A stretch of 64,000 nucleotides of DNA from Zygnema cylindricum (Eukaryota > Streptophyta > Zygnematophyceae > Zygnematales > Zygnemataceae), in the NCBI GenBank assembly GCA_037447655.1, contig JBBHKE010000893.1, forward strand, positions 495,186-559,185. Reading direction: 5' to 3'. Shown in pieces: positions 1-11,084 of this stretch. The stretch's first letter is position 1. Each line of letters opens with the position of its first letter. A model generated the notes under the pieces. It made no database searches. It saw only the letters and a list, made by a program, of their open reading frames with translations, and was not told the origin of the DNA. The translations under genes were made by a program, and so were the position numbers.

Positions 1-1110
1 CGACCCACTTCGACGACAAAAAACGTCATCTTCAACCTTATGTTTAAAACACGTGCGCGATGTGTTTTAAAATTATGGATTTTCTATAAACAAATAGGAA
101 CATATATTTGCACGTGCCGTAATTTTCGAAAATTTTCAAACGATTTCAAGCGACGTGGAAATGTACACGATTCGCTATGTTTTTCTGTTTTTGTTTAATA
201 CGACAAAGATAAGTACACAGTTTGTTTTGTTTTGTCCGTTTACATCCGGTACGGATTTTTTTTTGGGTCTCAAGGTTTCGATGCCATTTCACGTCTACCC
301 GACAATAGACGCAAGGCAAAGCGTATCTCTTTCAACTGTCAAACGGCACAGGCTGGAGGGCGGTAGGTGTACAATGTCATGAAAAGTCACGCGACGTCAC
401 AAGCAGTTACGGAAAATAACGTGTGTCATCACAGATTGTAGACGTTGACAGCCGTCACGGGCATTGTCAGCGTATACAATCGTCACACCCTTAAGTAACA
501 ATTTCGGTGTTACACATAGGGACACTTGAAATCCGGGTCCGCCGGATCTGCGCTAAAAAACAAAGTAATTTCTCTAAGTTACAAGTACATGGAGACGCAC
601 CCTTATTTGATGACACCGACAATGTACGGTTATAAATTAGGCGGTACGACAAGCTTTTGAGGAAAACGACATAAGAAAACCGTTACTTTGGCACATGAGG
701 ACATACCCTTAACGTCTCCCGTTCGGTCGACGTGAAATGGCGTCGGAATCTTGAGACCTGCAAAAAAAAAATCCGTACCGGACCCAAACGGACAAAACGA
801 AACGAACTATGTACTTTTCCTGGTTGTAATGAAGGCAACGGACAAAACATGGAGAGTCATGTACTTTTCCTTGTCGCTTGAAATCGTTTGAAAATTTTGA
901 AAATTTCGACACTTGCGAATGTGTGTTTTCCTATTTCTTAGTTTGAAGATGACGTTTGTTGACGTGGCCGTGGGTCGCAAAACACAAGACGACAATATGT
1001 ATTGCATGGTAAGTTCGACGAAGACGCAAAATGTACTTTTACATTTTTCGATTTCTTTGTACAGTTATAGCTTTAACAGTACGGCGCTAAGTTTTAAAGG
1101 AAAACGACAG
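1..1110. repeat. Inverted-repeat (foldback-like) element, left end cut by window
   Basis: Bases 1-320 reappear as their reverse complement at about 700-1010, sharing for example the block around TTTTCAAACGATTTCAAGCG (about 135-155) and its complement near 880-905. The right arm continues to about 1110, while its left partner would lie before base 1. The spacer at 390-610 matches 59330-59564, and 1-300 matches 56280-56570, so this is a relative of the element at 55623-59564. The motif at 656-708, read on the minus strand, begins AAGGGTATGTCC like the terminus of that element. Open frames here are short and overlap on both strands, so no gene is called. The large terminal arms recall foldback or long-TIR Mutator-like elements, but the class is not settled. 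Confidence 0.7.
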
Positions 1111-1406
1111 AAAAAAACCGTTATCCCACTTTGGCCCCCTCTATCCACTCGCCGCCCCCCCCTTATCCACTGGCCGACCTTTTCCTCGAACAGAAAATCT
1201 GTCCCTTTCTCCTCCGTCTCTTTATCCCCTAACTTTCCGCACCCTTCCTTTTACCCTCCATCCCGCCTTCCCTCCCTCCCTCCCTCCTTCCCTCTCTTCT
1301 AGGACCATAGGAAACCGTAGTGCAATTTTCCAGCTTCGCCTGCTGTACTAAGCCTGGGCGAATAATTCGACATTTAGTAGAAGCGGAAGCAGTCGCCTCG
1401 CCCGCC
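1111..1406. other. Pyrimidine-rich stretch without a gene
   Basis: The plus strand is dominated by CCCTC and CCTT tracts running to a TTCTAG at about 1300-1305, which could act as a splice acceptor for the downstream kinase-like exon. The frame of that exon has a TAG just downstream of this acceptor, so I do not extend the coding region upstream through it. No open frame here resembles a known protein. Confidence 0.5.
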
Positions 1407-2159
1407 ATGGCCTGGATGCTTCGCAAGATAAAGAGCGGAGGGCAGGTGATGGGAGGGGAGAGGAGGAGGGACGAAGAGATCCAGAATGACCTCAGAGCCC
1501 TAAGCACTCTCCCTCGCAAACAAGTGAAACTCGCCTGCGAATATAAGCTGTGTGAGGAGCCTTGGGAAGTCTACGAGGGGGAGTTCAAGAACGAAGAAGT
1601 GGTTGTCCATGTTTTGGGACGTCACCACAATGTGGATGACGTGGCGCGGCAGATGCTGCGTGTCAGCCATCCCCACGTGGCAAAAGTCACAGGCTGGTGT
1701 CGCAACAGTAGAATGATTGTGGTGGAGGGGGGAGAAAACATAGAGAGCCTAATGACAGATTATACACTGCAATGGCACGCTTTTTGTCAGATAGCGCAAG
1801 CGATGGCATCTGCTGCTGCGTATTTGTCCAGCGAATGTGCTGCTGTCAGAATAGAGCCTCGACTTGTATGGTGGTCTGACATCAGGATCGTCAAGCTTGT
1901 CTACATCCCCAATAGACGCGCGTTATTCAATGGCAGTGCAGCTCAGATTTTTGGAAGCTTTCTGAAACAAATGCTGGAGGGACCTTTGCAACGTTTGAAT
2001 GCCATCCCTGCAGATGATCTGAACGACTATCTCAAGGAAGGATCTTCTGCACTGATAGAACTCGATCACTTAGCTGACATGTGTGGCAGCCCAGACCCCC
2101 CATGGATGGTGGAAATTGAAGAGAGAATTGCCCACATTGTCAAAAAAGGCAACGAGAAG
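1407..2159 (+). CDS. Degenerate protein-kinase-like exon 1 (pseudokinase domain, TKL/RLCK type)
   Basis: The exon runs from an ATG in good context (GCCATGG) to a donor AAG|GTCAGG and is 251 codons, phase 0. The domain shows family landmarks of a receptor-like/TKL kinase N-lobe: a beta-strand pair at VYEGEFKNEEVVVHVL, then LRVSHPHVAKVTGWC in the place of the usual LRHPNIVxLxGWC, then a hinge at MIVVEGGENIESLM. The VAIK lysine is replaced (VVVHVL), no HRD catalytic loop and no DFG are present, and the C-lobe is short and divergent. I infer a catalytically dead kinase fold. Exon 2 downstream is a clear paralogue of this exon. An earlier start or an upstream exon is possible, because the frame stays open 87 nt further upstream to 1320. 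It could be a pseudogene, but this exon has no stops. Confidence 0.6.
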
Positions 2160-2735
2160 GTCAGGCGTGCCATCTCTCCTTCCCTTCCTTTCCCCACCCC
2201 CACCACCACCACCACCTCAACCCCGAGTAGTGTGATGTCCTTGTCACTTTTTACTTGACGATAACCTTTGGAAATTTCTTTTGCATTTTACCCATAAGAT
2301 TACGGGTAGATGGATTGAAAACTATTGTTTCCCCGTATTCTTCTTGTTTGGTTTCTTTATGGGTTTTTCACTTCGGCTTGGTTCTTTTGTTTTGTGTTTT
2401 TTTTTTTTTTGCCCTAGTTTTCTGGATTTTTTTGACAGTTTGGTGTATAAATATTGTGTTCGAGGTGATGTGATTTCCGTCCAGAAACATTTGCAAGTGG
2501 AAGTTCAGATTCAGTTCGGTCTTGAAATGAATGAGATTGGCGTCAAAGCATGAGTGCAATTTAAAATCCAAATCAAAAGATACGATTTGATGATAGGATA
2601 TTATGACCTCAGATGTTTGAGTGAGAGTAACTTTACAAAAACGCTTTTTAGTCTCATTATGCCCCTTGTCACCTCTTTCATACCCACCACCTTCACCCTT
2701 TCCCTGCACCAACCACCCACCCACCCACCTGACAG
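2160..2735 (+). other. Intron between the two kinase-like exons
   Basis: The donor is GTCAGG at 2160 and the acceptor is CACCCACCTGACAG ending at 2735, with a pyrimidine- and CCCACC-rich 3' end. Both flanking exons are in phase 0, so splicing keeps the frame. The interior is T-rich and shows no coding similarity. Confidence 0.5.
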
Positions 2736-3494
2736 ATGCGTGTGGGGCCCACCACTGTGCAGATGGAAGATATCCTCAGAGGCATCCGTACACTCTCTCA
2801 GAAAGAAGTGGAGGACGCCAAACATGGCAATCACGCAGTAAATACCCTATATATACCCTATTTTACAATCTCTTTCTGCAGGGGATCGCTGGAGGGCACA
2901 CCCGTGGTGGTCCTTTTACCACCCTGGGGCTGCGATGTGAGAGACATCGCATGGATGCTGAGTGTCAGCCATTCCCACGTGGCGAAGGTCATAGGCTGGT
3001 GTCGCGACAGTGGAAGCATTGTGGTGGAGGGGGGAAAGGGAGGGAGCTTAAAGGATAGGATAGAGCAAGGTTTGGGTTGGCAAGATTGTTGTCGGATAGC
3101 AAACCAAGTAGCACTTGCAATGTTGCACTTTAAAAGAAAAGATGCTACTGTTTGGATACTTTCCGAAGCAATATTTTTTGATGACAACCAGAACAGCAAG
3201 ATTATTCACTTTCCATACTATTTAAGGGATAAAAGCGACTGTTTTTTTTTTGGCGAGATGCTAAAAGGAATGCTGATCAGACAATTTGGGGAGGGAGATG
3301 TCACGTCCCAAGCTTACCTGAAAGAGAATCTAGACCCTCGTGTGAGAGAATGGCCGAAGGATGTGATTGAAGAACTCACTCGACTTGCTGCAAAGTGTTT
3401 GGGAATTTATGAAAAGGACTCAACGGATCTGTCCATGGAGACAGTGGCAGAAGAGATGGACCGCATCAATAAACTGGCAGTGGCAATGGATAAG
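2736..3494 (+). CDS. Degenerate protein-kinase-like exon 2 (tandem copy of exon 1)
   Basis: The exon follows acceptor CCTGACAG and ends at donor AAG|GTAAGG. It is 253 codons, phase 0 at both ends, nearly the same size as exon 1. Aligned landmarks are RTLSQKEVEDA, EGTPVVVLL (VAIK lysine lost), LSVSHSHVAKVIGWC, the hinge IVVEGGKGGSLKDR, a remnant of the catalytic/metal-binding stretch at FFDDNQNSKI with no HRD and no DFG, then FGEMLKGML and the C-lobe end RLAAKCLG with SMETVAEEMDRINKLA. This copy is closer to active RLK/RLCK kinases than exon 1. The frame is open from 2736 to the donor. After a 60-bp pyrimidine-rich intron (3495-3554, acceptor TTCTAG), the frame stays open to a stop at 3771-3773, which may be a last exon with no recognisable domain. 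The sequencing gap at 4484 prevents tracing further exons. Confidence 0.6.
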
Positions 3495-3773
3495 GTAAGG
3501 CATCCTCTCTTTCTCTCTCTCCCTCTTCCCCTCGCCCCCCCTCCTCCCTTCTAGTGGGTATGTGGTTGTGCCACCTGTGTGGAAAATGACCTGTGGGAAC
3601 TTCTGTTGCTATTTAGTACAGAGTTTCTTTATTGTAATAGGAGGATAACAATGCAAAGCAGAGATCTGAGAAATGCTATCCACATTGTAATGATGTCAAC
3701 ACTAGTCGGGAAGCAACTTCTTGAGGGCGGGGGGCAAGGGAGGGGAGAGGTAAAGGGAGTTTTTGAAGTCTGA

Positions 3774-4483
3774 GCTCCGGCAAGCAAGCAGCAGGACCCC
3801 TCCCTCCCATTCCTCCTCCAAAAGGGAGGACAAAAAATAGAATTTAAAAGACAAACAGAAAAGCCAAAAAAAGTGTCAAAAGAAGATGTGCAAAAATGAC
3901 GCCATTCGTCAAAATTGATTTTCAAATTCAGCTAGAATTCTGACATATTAAGGAATTTCAGAATAGTTGAATGATACACTATGACTCCTTTGAAACCTTC
4001 TGCTTGCTTCTCGATCTCCCTCTCCCTCTACCTCTCTCTGGTCCTCTCCCTCTCCCTTCCTCGCACTCTTCATCTCTACCTCTCCCTTCCCCTCCCCCTA
4101 CCCTTCCCATGCCCCCCTTTCCTTCTCTCCCTCTCTCCGGCTCCCCTCCTTTCCCCCACTCCTGTCCCTCACTGTCTCACCCTCCCTCACTCCCTCACCC
4201 ACGCTCCACTTTCCCTCCCCCCCCACATTCCCTATCTCCACCTCCCACTTGCTCACCCACACCCTCCCCTGCCCGCCTCTCCCCTTCTACCCCTCTCCTC
4301 TCCCCTCTCTGTCACCTCACTCTTTTTGACTCCCTCACCCCGTCTCCCCCTTCCCTCCTCTCCCTCCCCCTTGCTCATCCCCTTCCCCTATTACCTGATC
4401 CCCCTATTCACCTCCCCATCCCCCCCTCTCCATCTCCCCCCAAATCCACCTCTCTCCCTATCCACTTCGCCTCACTCTACCTC
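3774..4483. repeat. AT-rich spacer, then polypyrimidine low-complexity tract
   Basis: Bases 3774-3960 show nothing recognisable. From about 3985 the plus strand is almost purely C and T (CCCTCTCC-type words) for some 500 bases up to the run of Ns. The long leucine/proline/serine frames here come from base composition alone. Such homopurine-homopyrimidine DNA is hard to sequence, which probably explains the adjacent gap. Confidence 0.8.
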
Positions 4484-4493
4484 NNNNNNNNNN
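4484..4493. other. Assembly gap (10 N)
   Basis: Ten consecutive N characters directly after the polypyrimidine tract. The true distance across the gap is unknown, so the linkage of 1-4483 to the rest rests on the assembly. Confidence 0.98.
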
Positions 4494-4809
4494 TGCTCCA
4501 GTTTTAAGGTGTTTGCGATTTTACACGTAAGCCACCTAACTTTCCACTTCGTCCGACCTAACATCTAAGTTCACGGAGGTACGTGTACACATTCCTATTT
4601 GTGGACAAGTGATTCTATTCTTTCTAAGGGTGACATCTCTATGTCATGCCCCTACCCTCCTATCAATGATGATGAGAACATCCTAGCCATCTAAACTTTC
4701 ACAATCATCTTCCTTTTTATAGGTATCAATGTAGGCGGTTACATAACAAATAAGGCCTCAACTTGTTTTTGGAGTAGAGATGCAGACATAATCTACTATT
4801 TTCCTTTGG
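4494..4809. other. Unassigned stretch between gap and copia element A
   Basis: No gene or known repeat is recognised. Similarity of element A to its relative D stops near 4810, so this is either host sequence at a truncation point or unalignable retroelement sequence. Confidence 0.4.
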
Positions 4810-6213
4810 CTACCTTTTACATCAGTGAAATACACTTACTCCTCAAAACTAGCAGTAAAGACTCCTTTTCTAGTGCTAGTATCAAATTTTTTATCATCTA
4901 ATACAGACGTAGAGATGAGGTTTTTGTTCAACTCCGGAATAAACAATACATTGGCGGATGTAACTATGGATATTTTTCCTTCTACTAACACTTTCAAATC
5001 TACCGATCCTACAAGAGTAGTAGTAACTATCCTCCCATCCCCGTACTGTATCTCTACAGTGGGAATCTTTCTTATCTTAGTGAACAGGTGTTTATCCTTA
5101 CACATGTGCATGGAGGCACTTGAATCTACAATCCAGCCTGCTTCACCTTTCAATCCACCGAATGCACATTTTAGCGTTTGTGGAATTTTGACCTCGTTTT
5201 CGCTTCCAACTCCTCATCTAATAAGAGTTCATCGTCCTCGTCCGCGGATTCCGCCTCATGTACATGTGTCACAAGGGCCTTTTTCTTTCCTCTCGAGGTT
5301 CCACCGGTCTGCCCCTCTTTTAACTGCAGCTTGATTAGCTAAGTGCACTCCGCCATGTAGTGCTTGGTTTCTTACAAAAGTGGCAAAAGCCCTTAGGAGT
5401 CCTTAGGTCCGAGCCTGCGTTTGATTCCCTTCCCATTTTCAACCGGTTTCCTAAAATCATTATTCCTCAATCTATCCCACCGCCAGAGCTTACCGCTCTT
5501 CCCTCCCCCGGATCTCAATCGTATTCTCACGGCGAATCATCCCTACTTACCGAATTCCATATCCACCTTTACTCCGGCAAGTCGTGCACACGGTTGATTA
5601 TGTTCTCGAACTCATCTGGTAACTTTTTTAGCAAGCAGTTAACCTTTATCTTTTCAGTTTCGACTTGTCCAACACTCTCTAGCTCCACTGAAAGTGTTGC
5701 AAGCTCATTACAATAATCTAGCATCTTCCCCCCCTTGTATACATATGCTTCTATTTTATGATCACCCAACTGCTGTTGGTGGATCGTACCACTTTGGTAC
5801 ATCTCTATGAGAGCCACCAAAATATCGGATGCCCTCTCTACCTGCAAATGAGGAGATGCAAACCCTAGAGTAAGATGGCGGAGGATGAAGTGCTTTGGTG
5901 CCATATTGTTGTAGTCCTAGGTATCGATATATTTCTCGTCGTTCCTCAGAATAGGTGACATGAATGCCAAACCGGTTGCTATTGGTGTGACCGTCTCCTT
6001 CTCCTTTCCTTTGTTCACCACCTCCCCTTCTTTTGTCTCCTCTGTTGGAGATGGATCTGCATCTCTGGTCAATCCAATTCTTCTAAACCCTAGAGGTATC
6101 CCAAGACTTGATAGATGCCTCACCCGTCCACTCACTATTCCCCAAAACCGTTTCTCACATAGAGCTCCAGTCATCATACTTTCCCAGTTTCATTGAAGAT
6201 GGGCACCCTAGAG
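4810..6213 (-). pseudogene. Copia element A: decayed gag and protease
   Basis: Reading leftwards from the LTR, the gag N-terminus lies at about 6177-5917 (motif GALCEKRFWGIVSG). After one in-frame TAG comes a UBN2-type gag domain at 5904-5569 (FILRHLTLGFASPHLQVERAS), then a zinc-knuckle remnant near 5390 (CHFCKK), then the protease at 5153-4836 with WIVDSSASMHMC. The DSG active-site glycine is replaced by serine. The equivalent of the gag start codon seen in element B (ATG GGC CCA) is mutated. Similarity to D ends near 4810, before the integrase, so integrase, RT and RNase H are missing. Stops and frameshifts make it non-functional. In a live element these proteins form the particle and process the polyprotein. 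Confidence 0.8.
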
Positions 6214-6228
6214 GGTTGGCTAATTACT

Positions 6229-7255
6229 TACAACTTTGAGATCTCCATAGGTCCTCAGAGTAGGTAGCTCAAACGAAGCCTCTAAGATAACCTTGACCCC
6301 TTTGTGTTTCAGCAAGAATAACTACCACCCTGGCAAACAAAAACTCTGAATACCTTACCATTGTGAAGGTAAGACTCCCCTGAGTCTATAACAAAAAGTA
6401 TCTCTGAATTTGTTCCCCTGAGCAGTAAGTTATGGAAGGTCAAAGTTGACCTTTTGTACAGAAGCTTTCTGGGGGAGAGGGTCCAATCTATCAAATTTTT
6501 CTAAGTCCCATCTCACTCTAAAACTCTATCTACTGAAGTACGGCACCAATCATAATGTTGTGTCGTACAGAAAGGTACAGGTGCCTGTGTACTTTCTGTA
6601 CGGCCAACAAGTCGACACATGTCATATTTGGATTCGTTCTTCTAATCCCCAAAGATGTCGTAATCCAATCTGGTTTTGCCACGTGTCAACTAATATGACG
6701 TCACCCACAAACTGTCGAAAACCTATTCCGCTATCTCGGTATGCTTCCCGGCCGTCTGATTAAACCGGATTTGAATCGTATCCGTCATAATTACCTGCGC
6801 GCTATTTGTTTCGTTTTTGAAACAAAGTGCGTGGTATCCGTTTTGGATGTTTTGTATCTCGTACAACACAATCTGTATCTATGTCAAAAAATCCGGTTAA
6901 ATGAAATAGCCTACGCGTAAACATTTATAAAGCTATTAAACCTTATATCACGTAAAATTGGTTTTAGACTAATTGGCTAAGGCTACCGGCTACCGGCAGC
7001 ATTGACAGACGGCAGGTAAATAGTTCAAATCCTGGATCCGTCAAGCTCTATTTTGATAAACCTACCAATCAAATGTTTCTCTCCGTCTGGGTAGCATAGG
7101 CAGCCATGGCTCTAGCTCCATTTCCAACTTTCAGTGACTGCCACAAGTGTGGGAGATGGAGAGAGGAGTTAAAGGCAAACTGCCTTTGCTTCTTTTTTGA
7201 AGTTTATCTTTTACAAAAACCTAGAAAATACTAAAAATAACCTTTACCTTCTACA
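6229..7255 (-). repeat. 5' LTR of copia element A (1027 bp)
   Basis: The right boundary TTCTACA at 7255 corresponds to the TGTAGAA LTR start of elements D and the solo LTR. The left boundary near 6229 corresponds to their TTGCA/TTTCA end, mutated here. It lies immediately upstream of gag of element A. The LTR is inserted in the RT frame of element E, which resumes at 7256. It contains the shared block around TTTGACC/TTTTGTACAGAAGC, tracts rich in GTAC, and a tRNA-like module at 6974-7032. Confidence 0.75.
6974..7032 (+). promoter_or_regulatory. tRNA-like A/B-box block in LTR A, antisense to the element
   Basis: An A-box-like TGGCTAAGG at 6974 and a B-box-like AGTTCAAATCC at 7022-7032 are 40 bp apart on the plus strand, while element A runs on the minus strand. 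The consensus boxes of RNA polymerase III type-2 promoters are TRGCnnAnnnG and GGTTCGAnTCC. No closed cloverleaf is evident, so this is not called a tRNA gene. Confidence 0.5.
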
Positions 7256-8470
7256 GTTAGTAGTAAAGGGTTACACATAGAAAGAGGGAATAGATTATGA
7301 GGAGATTTTTCCTCGGGCAGTCAGATTTCCTTCGCTCAAAATTCTCTGTGGTTTGGCAACTGCAGAAAACATAGAGATTCACCAAATGGATATTAAGACA
7401 ACTTTTATTCACGGAGAATGGGAGGAAGAAATCTTCATGAAGCAATCATAAGGTTTGGTGGAGAATAGACAAGAGAGTAAGGTGTGCAAACTGATCAAGT
7501 TTTCGTATGGACTTAAGCAAATGCCATGACAGTGGAACATCAAGTTGGATGAGTTCTTGACTAACCTTGGATACATCTGAATTAGTTTGGACCATTCTAT
7601 CTATTTGTTTGAAGATGAGAATGATGAAATTTTTATTGCTATCTATGTTGATGATCTATTAGTCTTGAGTAAGTCAATTGAAAAGATCAACAAGTTAAGG
7701 AAAAATTTGATGAGTCAATTTGATACGGAGGATCTAAGGACTTAGAAAAAGTTTCAAATGGTAGCTTAAAGGGAGGAATGGTAATCCTAGATGATCAAAT
7801 GGATGATCAGGAGAGAGAGTTAATGAAACACACTCTCTATAGACAGATCGTAGAGAGTTTTTTTTGTTTTATGAATTGTACCCATTCAGACATAGCAGCA
7901 ACCGTCGACGTTCTAATAGGGAGTCTAAAAGTTTATAGGAAAAGAGATTTGGAGGCAACAAAGGGAGTAATGAGATACTTTACAGGATCCAACAATATAC
8001 TAATGCATTTGGGGGGGAGAAACATTAATATCACCACGAATAGTGATGCCAGTTATGGGGATGTGGCGATGAGAAGATGCATGTCTGGGTATGTTTTGCA
8101 AATTGGGTCTGGAGCATGCTGTTGGAGCAGCAACAGCAAAAGGTTGTAGCTCAGTCCATTGTGGAGGTTGAATACATGGCCTTTTGTATTGCGGTAAAAG
8201 AGTTTGGATTTATAAAGAGTGGTGCGCAAAGTTTGTTTTGAGATAATCAAGCCGCCATCGCAATTGGACCAAATCCTAAGCTTCACTAAAAAATAAACAC
8301 ATGGATATTAGATTAAGCTTTGTGAAAGAGAAAGTTGAAGATAAAATTATTAAATTGGAATACAAATCTGATGGGGATATGGTGGTGAATATGATCACAA
8401 AATTTGTGCCTTCTCCAAAATTGATATCTTGTAAAAAACATTGTGGACTGAAACTGAAAAGTGACTAAGA
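7256..8470 (+). pseudogene. Copia element E: RT and RNase H remnant
   Basis: The frame begins inside the RT at KEGIDYEE and continues through HQMDIKTTF, SYGLKQMP and the catalytic IAIYVDDLLVLSKS near 7630-7670. RNase H follows from about 7920 to 8450 (SDASYGDVAMRRCMSGY near 8041). There are many stops and frameshifts. The 5' part of E is not visible, because it should lie beyond element A, which is inserted here, and the gap at 4484 intervenes. The fragment ends in ATTAAGGGGAG, a purine-rich second-strand primer directly before LTR E. Confidence 0.8.
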
Positions 8471-8481
8471 ATTAAGGGGAG

Positions 8482-8603
8482 TGTTCAAACTGTAATTCTC
8501 AGGTCAAAATTTTATTTCCTACACTTTAGATAAGAGAGAGGAAGTTAGGTGGAGAGCCACCGTGGCTGCCTCTTTAGAAGACAAAGTGCAGCCTAAAGAA
8601 AGA

Positions 8604-8638
<35 letters not shown>

Positions 8639-9486
8639 AGTACTTAAAAAAAAATTTGCTCGACCTTGATTTGATCCTACGTCCTACGAATTCTAGCATA
8701 GTCGGCGGCCTTAGCCATTTAATCGTAGAGAAATCGATACACGTACATGGTTCGATAATTATATAAACAATTCACGCGCGGATAATTCATTCAACGTCAA
8801 GCCTACTAAATGGAGAACACAGAACGGGAAAAGTAAAACGGCCGCAAAGTACAAACGACTGCAAAAAACATTTTCCGCACCGCTATAATTGAATATAAGA
8901 CATCGATTGGAAAATTACGAGTGGACGGTCCCCGTGAGCGCTAACATCTCAGAATGGCTATTTTGGCGGCTTATGTTAAAAAAGCCGACAGATTGACGCG
9001 AGGCAAGTCTCCAGAGGTCAACGGAGGGAGACGAGACAAATTTTTGGCGTTAAACATGGAAGGTAAATCGACTTCGTTGGTGTCGTACAAAAGGCGTACA
9101 AATCCTACCGCGCTTTTGTACCTTCTCTTGTACAAAGTAGACATTACGGAATTCTGATTGGTTGATAGATCGCTAAATAGGGGTTGTGAATAGGACTTTA
9201 AATCTTAGGAAGTTTTCTCGTACCTCTCTCTCATAGAGCTTTTGTATATATTTGTTGACTTTGATCAGCCATGATTCTCCGCTCGGCTAAGCGTTTTTTG
9301 TGATTCTTTTTGCGACGGACTTATCGGACTCAAGATAGGCCTACCTTCACTGGGGTAATGTCGATCAAAATTATTGCTTGCCTGGGGGGCTAGTATTCTT
9401 GTTCAAACTAAAGTGGGTTTTTAAATATCCCAAAGGCTTAGGTTGAGCTGTACATTCACGTAGGCTATTAAGCCCCCATAGTTTCA
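8482..9486 (+). repeat. 3' LTR of copia element E (1005 bp)
   Basis: It starts TGTTCAAACTG right after the polypurine primer AAGGGGAG and ends CATAGTTTCA, matching the TG...CA ends and internal order of the other LTRs. It contains a GA microsatellite at about 8604-8635 and a degraded tRNA-like block on the minus strand. Its region at about 8790-9070 resurfaces inside the hAT element at 37028-38151. Confidence 0.75.
8668..8719 (-). promoter_or_regulatory. tRNA-like A/B-box block in LTR E, antisense to the element
   Basis: On the minus strand AATGGCTAAGG (A-box-like, 8719-8709) precedes GGATCAAATCA (decayed B-box, 8678-8668). It occupies the same relative place in the LTR as the blocks in A, B, D and the solo LTR. 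Confidence 0.4.
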
Positions 9487-9541
9487 ATTTGATACCTTTA
9501 CAGATTAAAGCATATCTATCCCACTTTTTTTTCCTTTCTTC

Positions 9542-10539
9542 TGCAATTCTGTGTCCTCCATTAGACTACATAATTCAGGAAGCCTCTAGATAGCTTATAA
9601 CTAACCCACTTTCAATGGCAACCACTGCTGCTCAAGCAAACAAGTTGACAATCTGACTGCACCTTTGTGTAGCCTGGACTCCCTTGAGTCCGTAGGAAAA
9701 AAAATCTCTGAAAGCGCCCAACCAGGCGATAAGTTATGAGGCAGTAAAAATGCCAATTTGTACAAACTCTCAAAGAGAGAGGTGACTACCTACAAAAATT
9801 TTCTTAGTCCAAATTCCCTCTAATAACTCCTATCTACTAAAGTACGGACCAATCAGATCATTGTACCGTACTAGAAATTACTACTGTCGATGTACCTTTT
9901 GTACGGCCTATGTACAACAAGGCTATTAAGCGGACCCGTGTCCACTTTTCATTCGTCCGTACGTTCCTCTGAATTCCCACAGCCGCATATTATCTCTCCA
10001 CGTGGCTCCAGGTCATGCCACGTCACAAAACGCCAAAGTGACCATTCCGGGATCTCGGCGAAGACGTATGCCGTTGGATAAACCGACATTTAAAATCGTC
10101 CGTCGAAACAAATGTCCGATTCATTTGTTTCGTGCGGTATTATGTTTCTCACTGTATTCAGCTAGTTCTATGTTGTTCCCAATGTATTTTCGTTAATCGG
10201 TTTGCAGATTGTAACAAAGTTTAAATACTAATCATACCCTATATACTTCACCGAACTTCTACGGCCGACTGGTTAAACATGACGGCTACACCTCGCTCTG
10301 CCGGTCGGGGGTTCGAGTCCTGCCGGACACAACCTTTTGTTTGAGAGTGACATAAGTCACTCTTCAGTCCTATTTATTAAGGTGAAGCGGCCATGGCTTT
10401 ACTTCTCTCTCTCTTTCTCTCTCCTTCAATGACTAGAACAAATATGGGGCACAGAGAGGAAAGGTGGAAGCAAGCTGCCTATTCTTTTCCTTTTCTTTTA
10501 GACCTAGAAAATATCCTATAAATCTAATGATTTTTAACA
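9542..10539 (-). repeat. 3' LTR of copia element B (998 bp)
   Basis: On the minus strand it starts TGTTAAAAATC after a polypurine primer AATAAGGGGAG and ends in GAATTGCA at 9542. Its distal part (9542-10063) is matched by the truncated 5' LTR at 15233-15598, with long near-identical stretches around GCCACGTCACAAAACGCC. It carries the best-preserved tRNA-like block of the family. Confidence 0.75.
10270..10320 (+). promoter_or_regulatory. tRNA-like A/B-box block in LTR B, antisense to the element
   Basis: GGCCGACTGGTTAA resembles the D-arm/A-box of leucine and serine tRNAs (GGCCGAGTGGTTAA), and GGTTCGAGTCC at 10310-10320 matches the B-box consensus exactly. It is on the plus strand while element B is on the minus strand. 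The acceptor arm does not close and no anticodon arm is evident. Confidence 0.55.
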
Positions 10540-10603
10540 CTCCCCTTATTTTCTAGTCTAATTTTAATTTTTCTTTAAGTCCGCATTTTTCTCTGCAATA
10601 TTT

Positions 10604-10963
10604 TCACTTGGGAGAGGGCACAGGTTTGGTCATCATGTCAGCCACCATTTCTTCATCTGACCTATACGCAAGATTTACAATTTTATTTTCAACTTTCTCC
10701 CTCACAAAGCTCAATCTTATGTCCATATGTTTAGCTTTGAAATGATGTTTTGGATTGGCTGCAATTGCAATGGCAGCTTGATTATCACAAAAAACGTCAT
10801 GCACTCCCTCGTTCATATACCCGAGTTCTTGCAACAAGGACTTGACCCACGTCAATTCTTTCGCAGCAGAACAAGAGGCCATATACTCAGCCTCCATAGT
10901 GGACTGAGCAACCACCTTTGGTTGCTTACTGCTCCAACAACAAGCACCTCCCCCCACATACAA
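10604..10963 (-). pseudogene. Copia element B: RNase H
   Basis: A 119-residue open segment holds the Ty1/copia RNase H pattern: GGACCWSSKQPKVVAQSTMEAEYMA, CDNQAAIAIAANPKHH, KHMDIRLSFVREKVE and the terminal MTKPVPSPK. The upstream part of the domain (SDASYGD-type) lies in another frame at about 10970-11080. RNase H removes the RNA template during reverse transcription. It is intact as a segment but is not joined in frame to the RT. Confidence 0.8.
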
Positions 10964-11084
10964 AACATATCCAGAAGTTCATCTTCTCATAGGTGCATCC
11001 CTATAATTGCATCACTCCAAGTGGTGATATCAGTGTGCTCCCCTCCCAAATTCAACCATAACTCTCTGGTTCCTACCAGATATC

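Noticed and set aside
2838-2881. A 44-bp candidate intron (GTAAAT...CTGCAG) within kinase-like exon 2
   Set aside because: It is too short for a plant-lineage intron, its removal breaks the frame, and the reading frame is open straight through it.
3971-4568. Long leucine/proline/serine-rich open frames
   Set aside because: They are produced by the polypyrimidine composition and run through the N gap. There is no domain or codon signal.
10262-10331. A true tRNA gene in LTR B
   Set aside because: The A- and B-boxes fit, but the acceptor stem does not pair and no anticodon arm forms.
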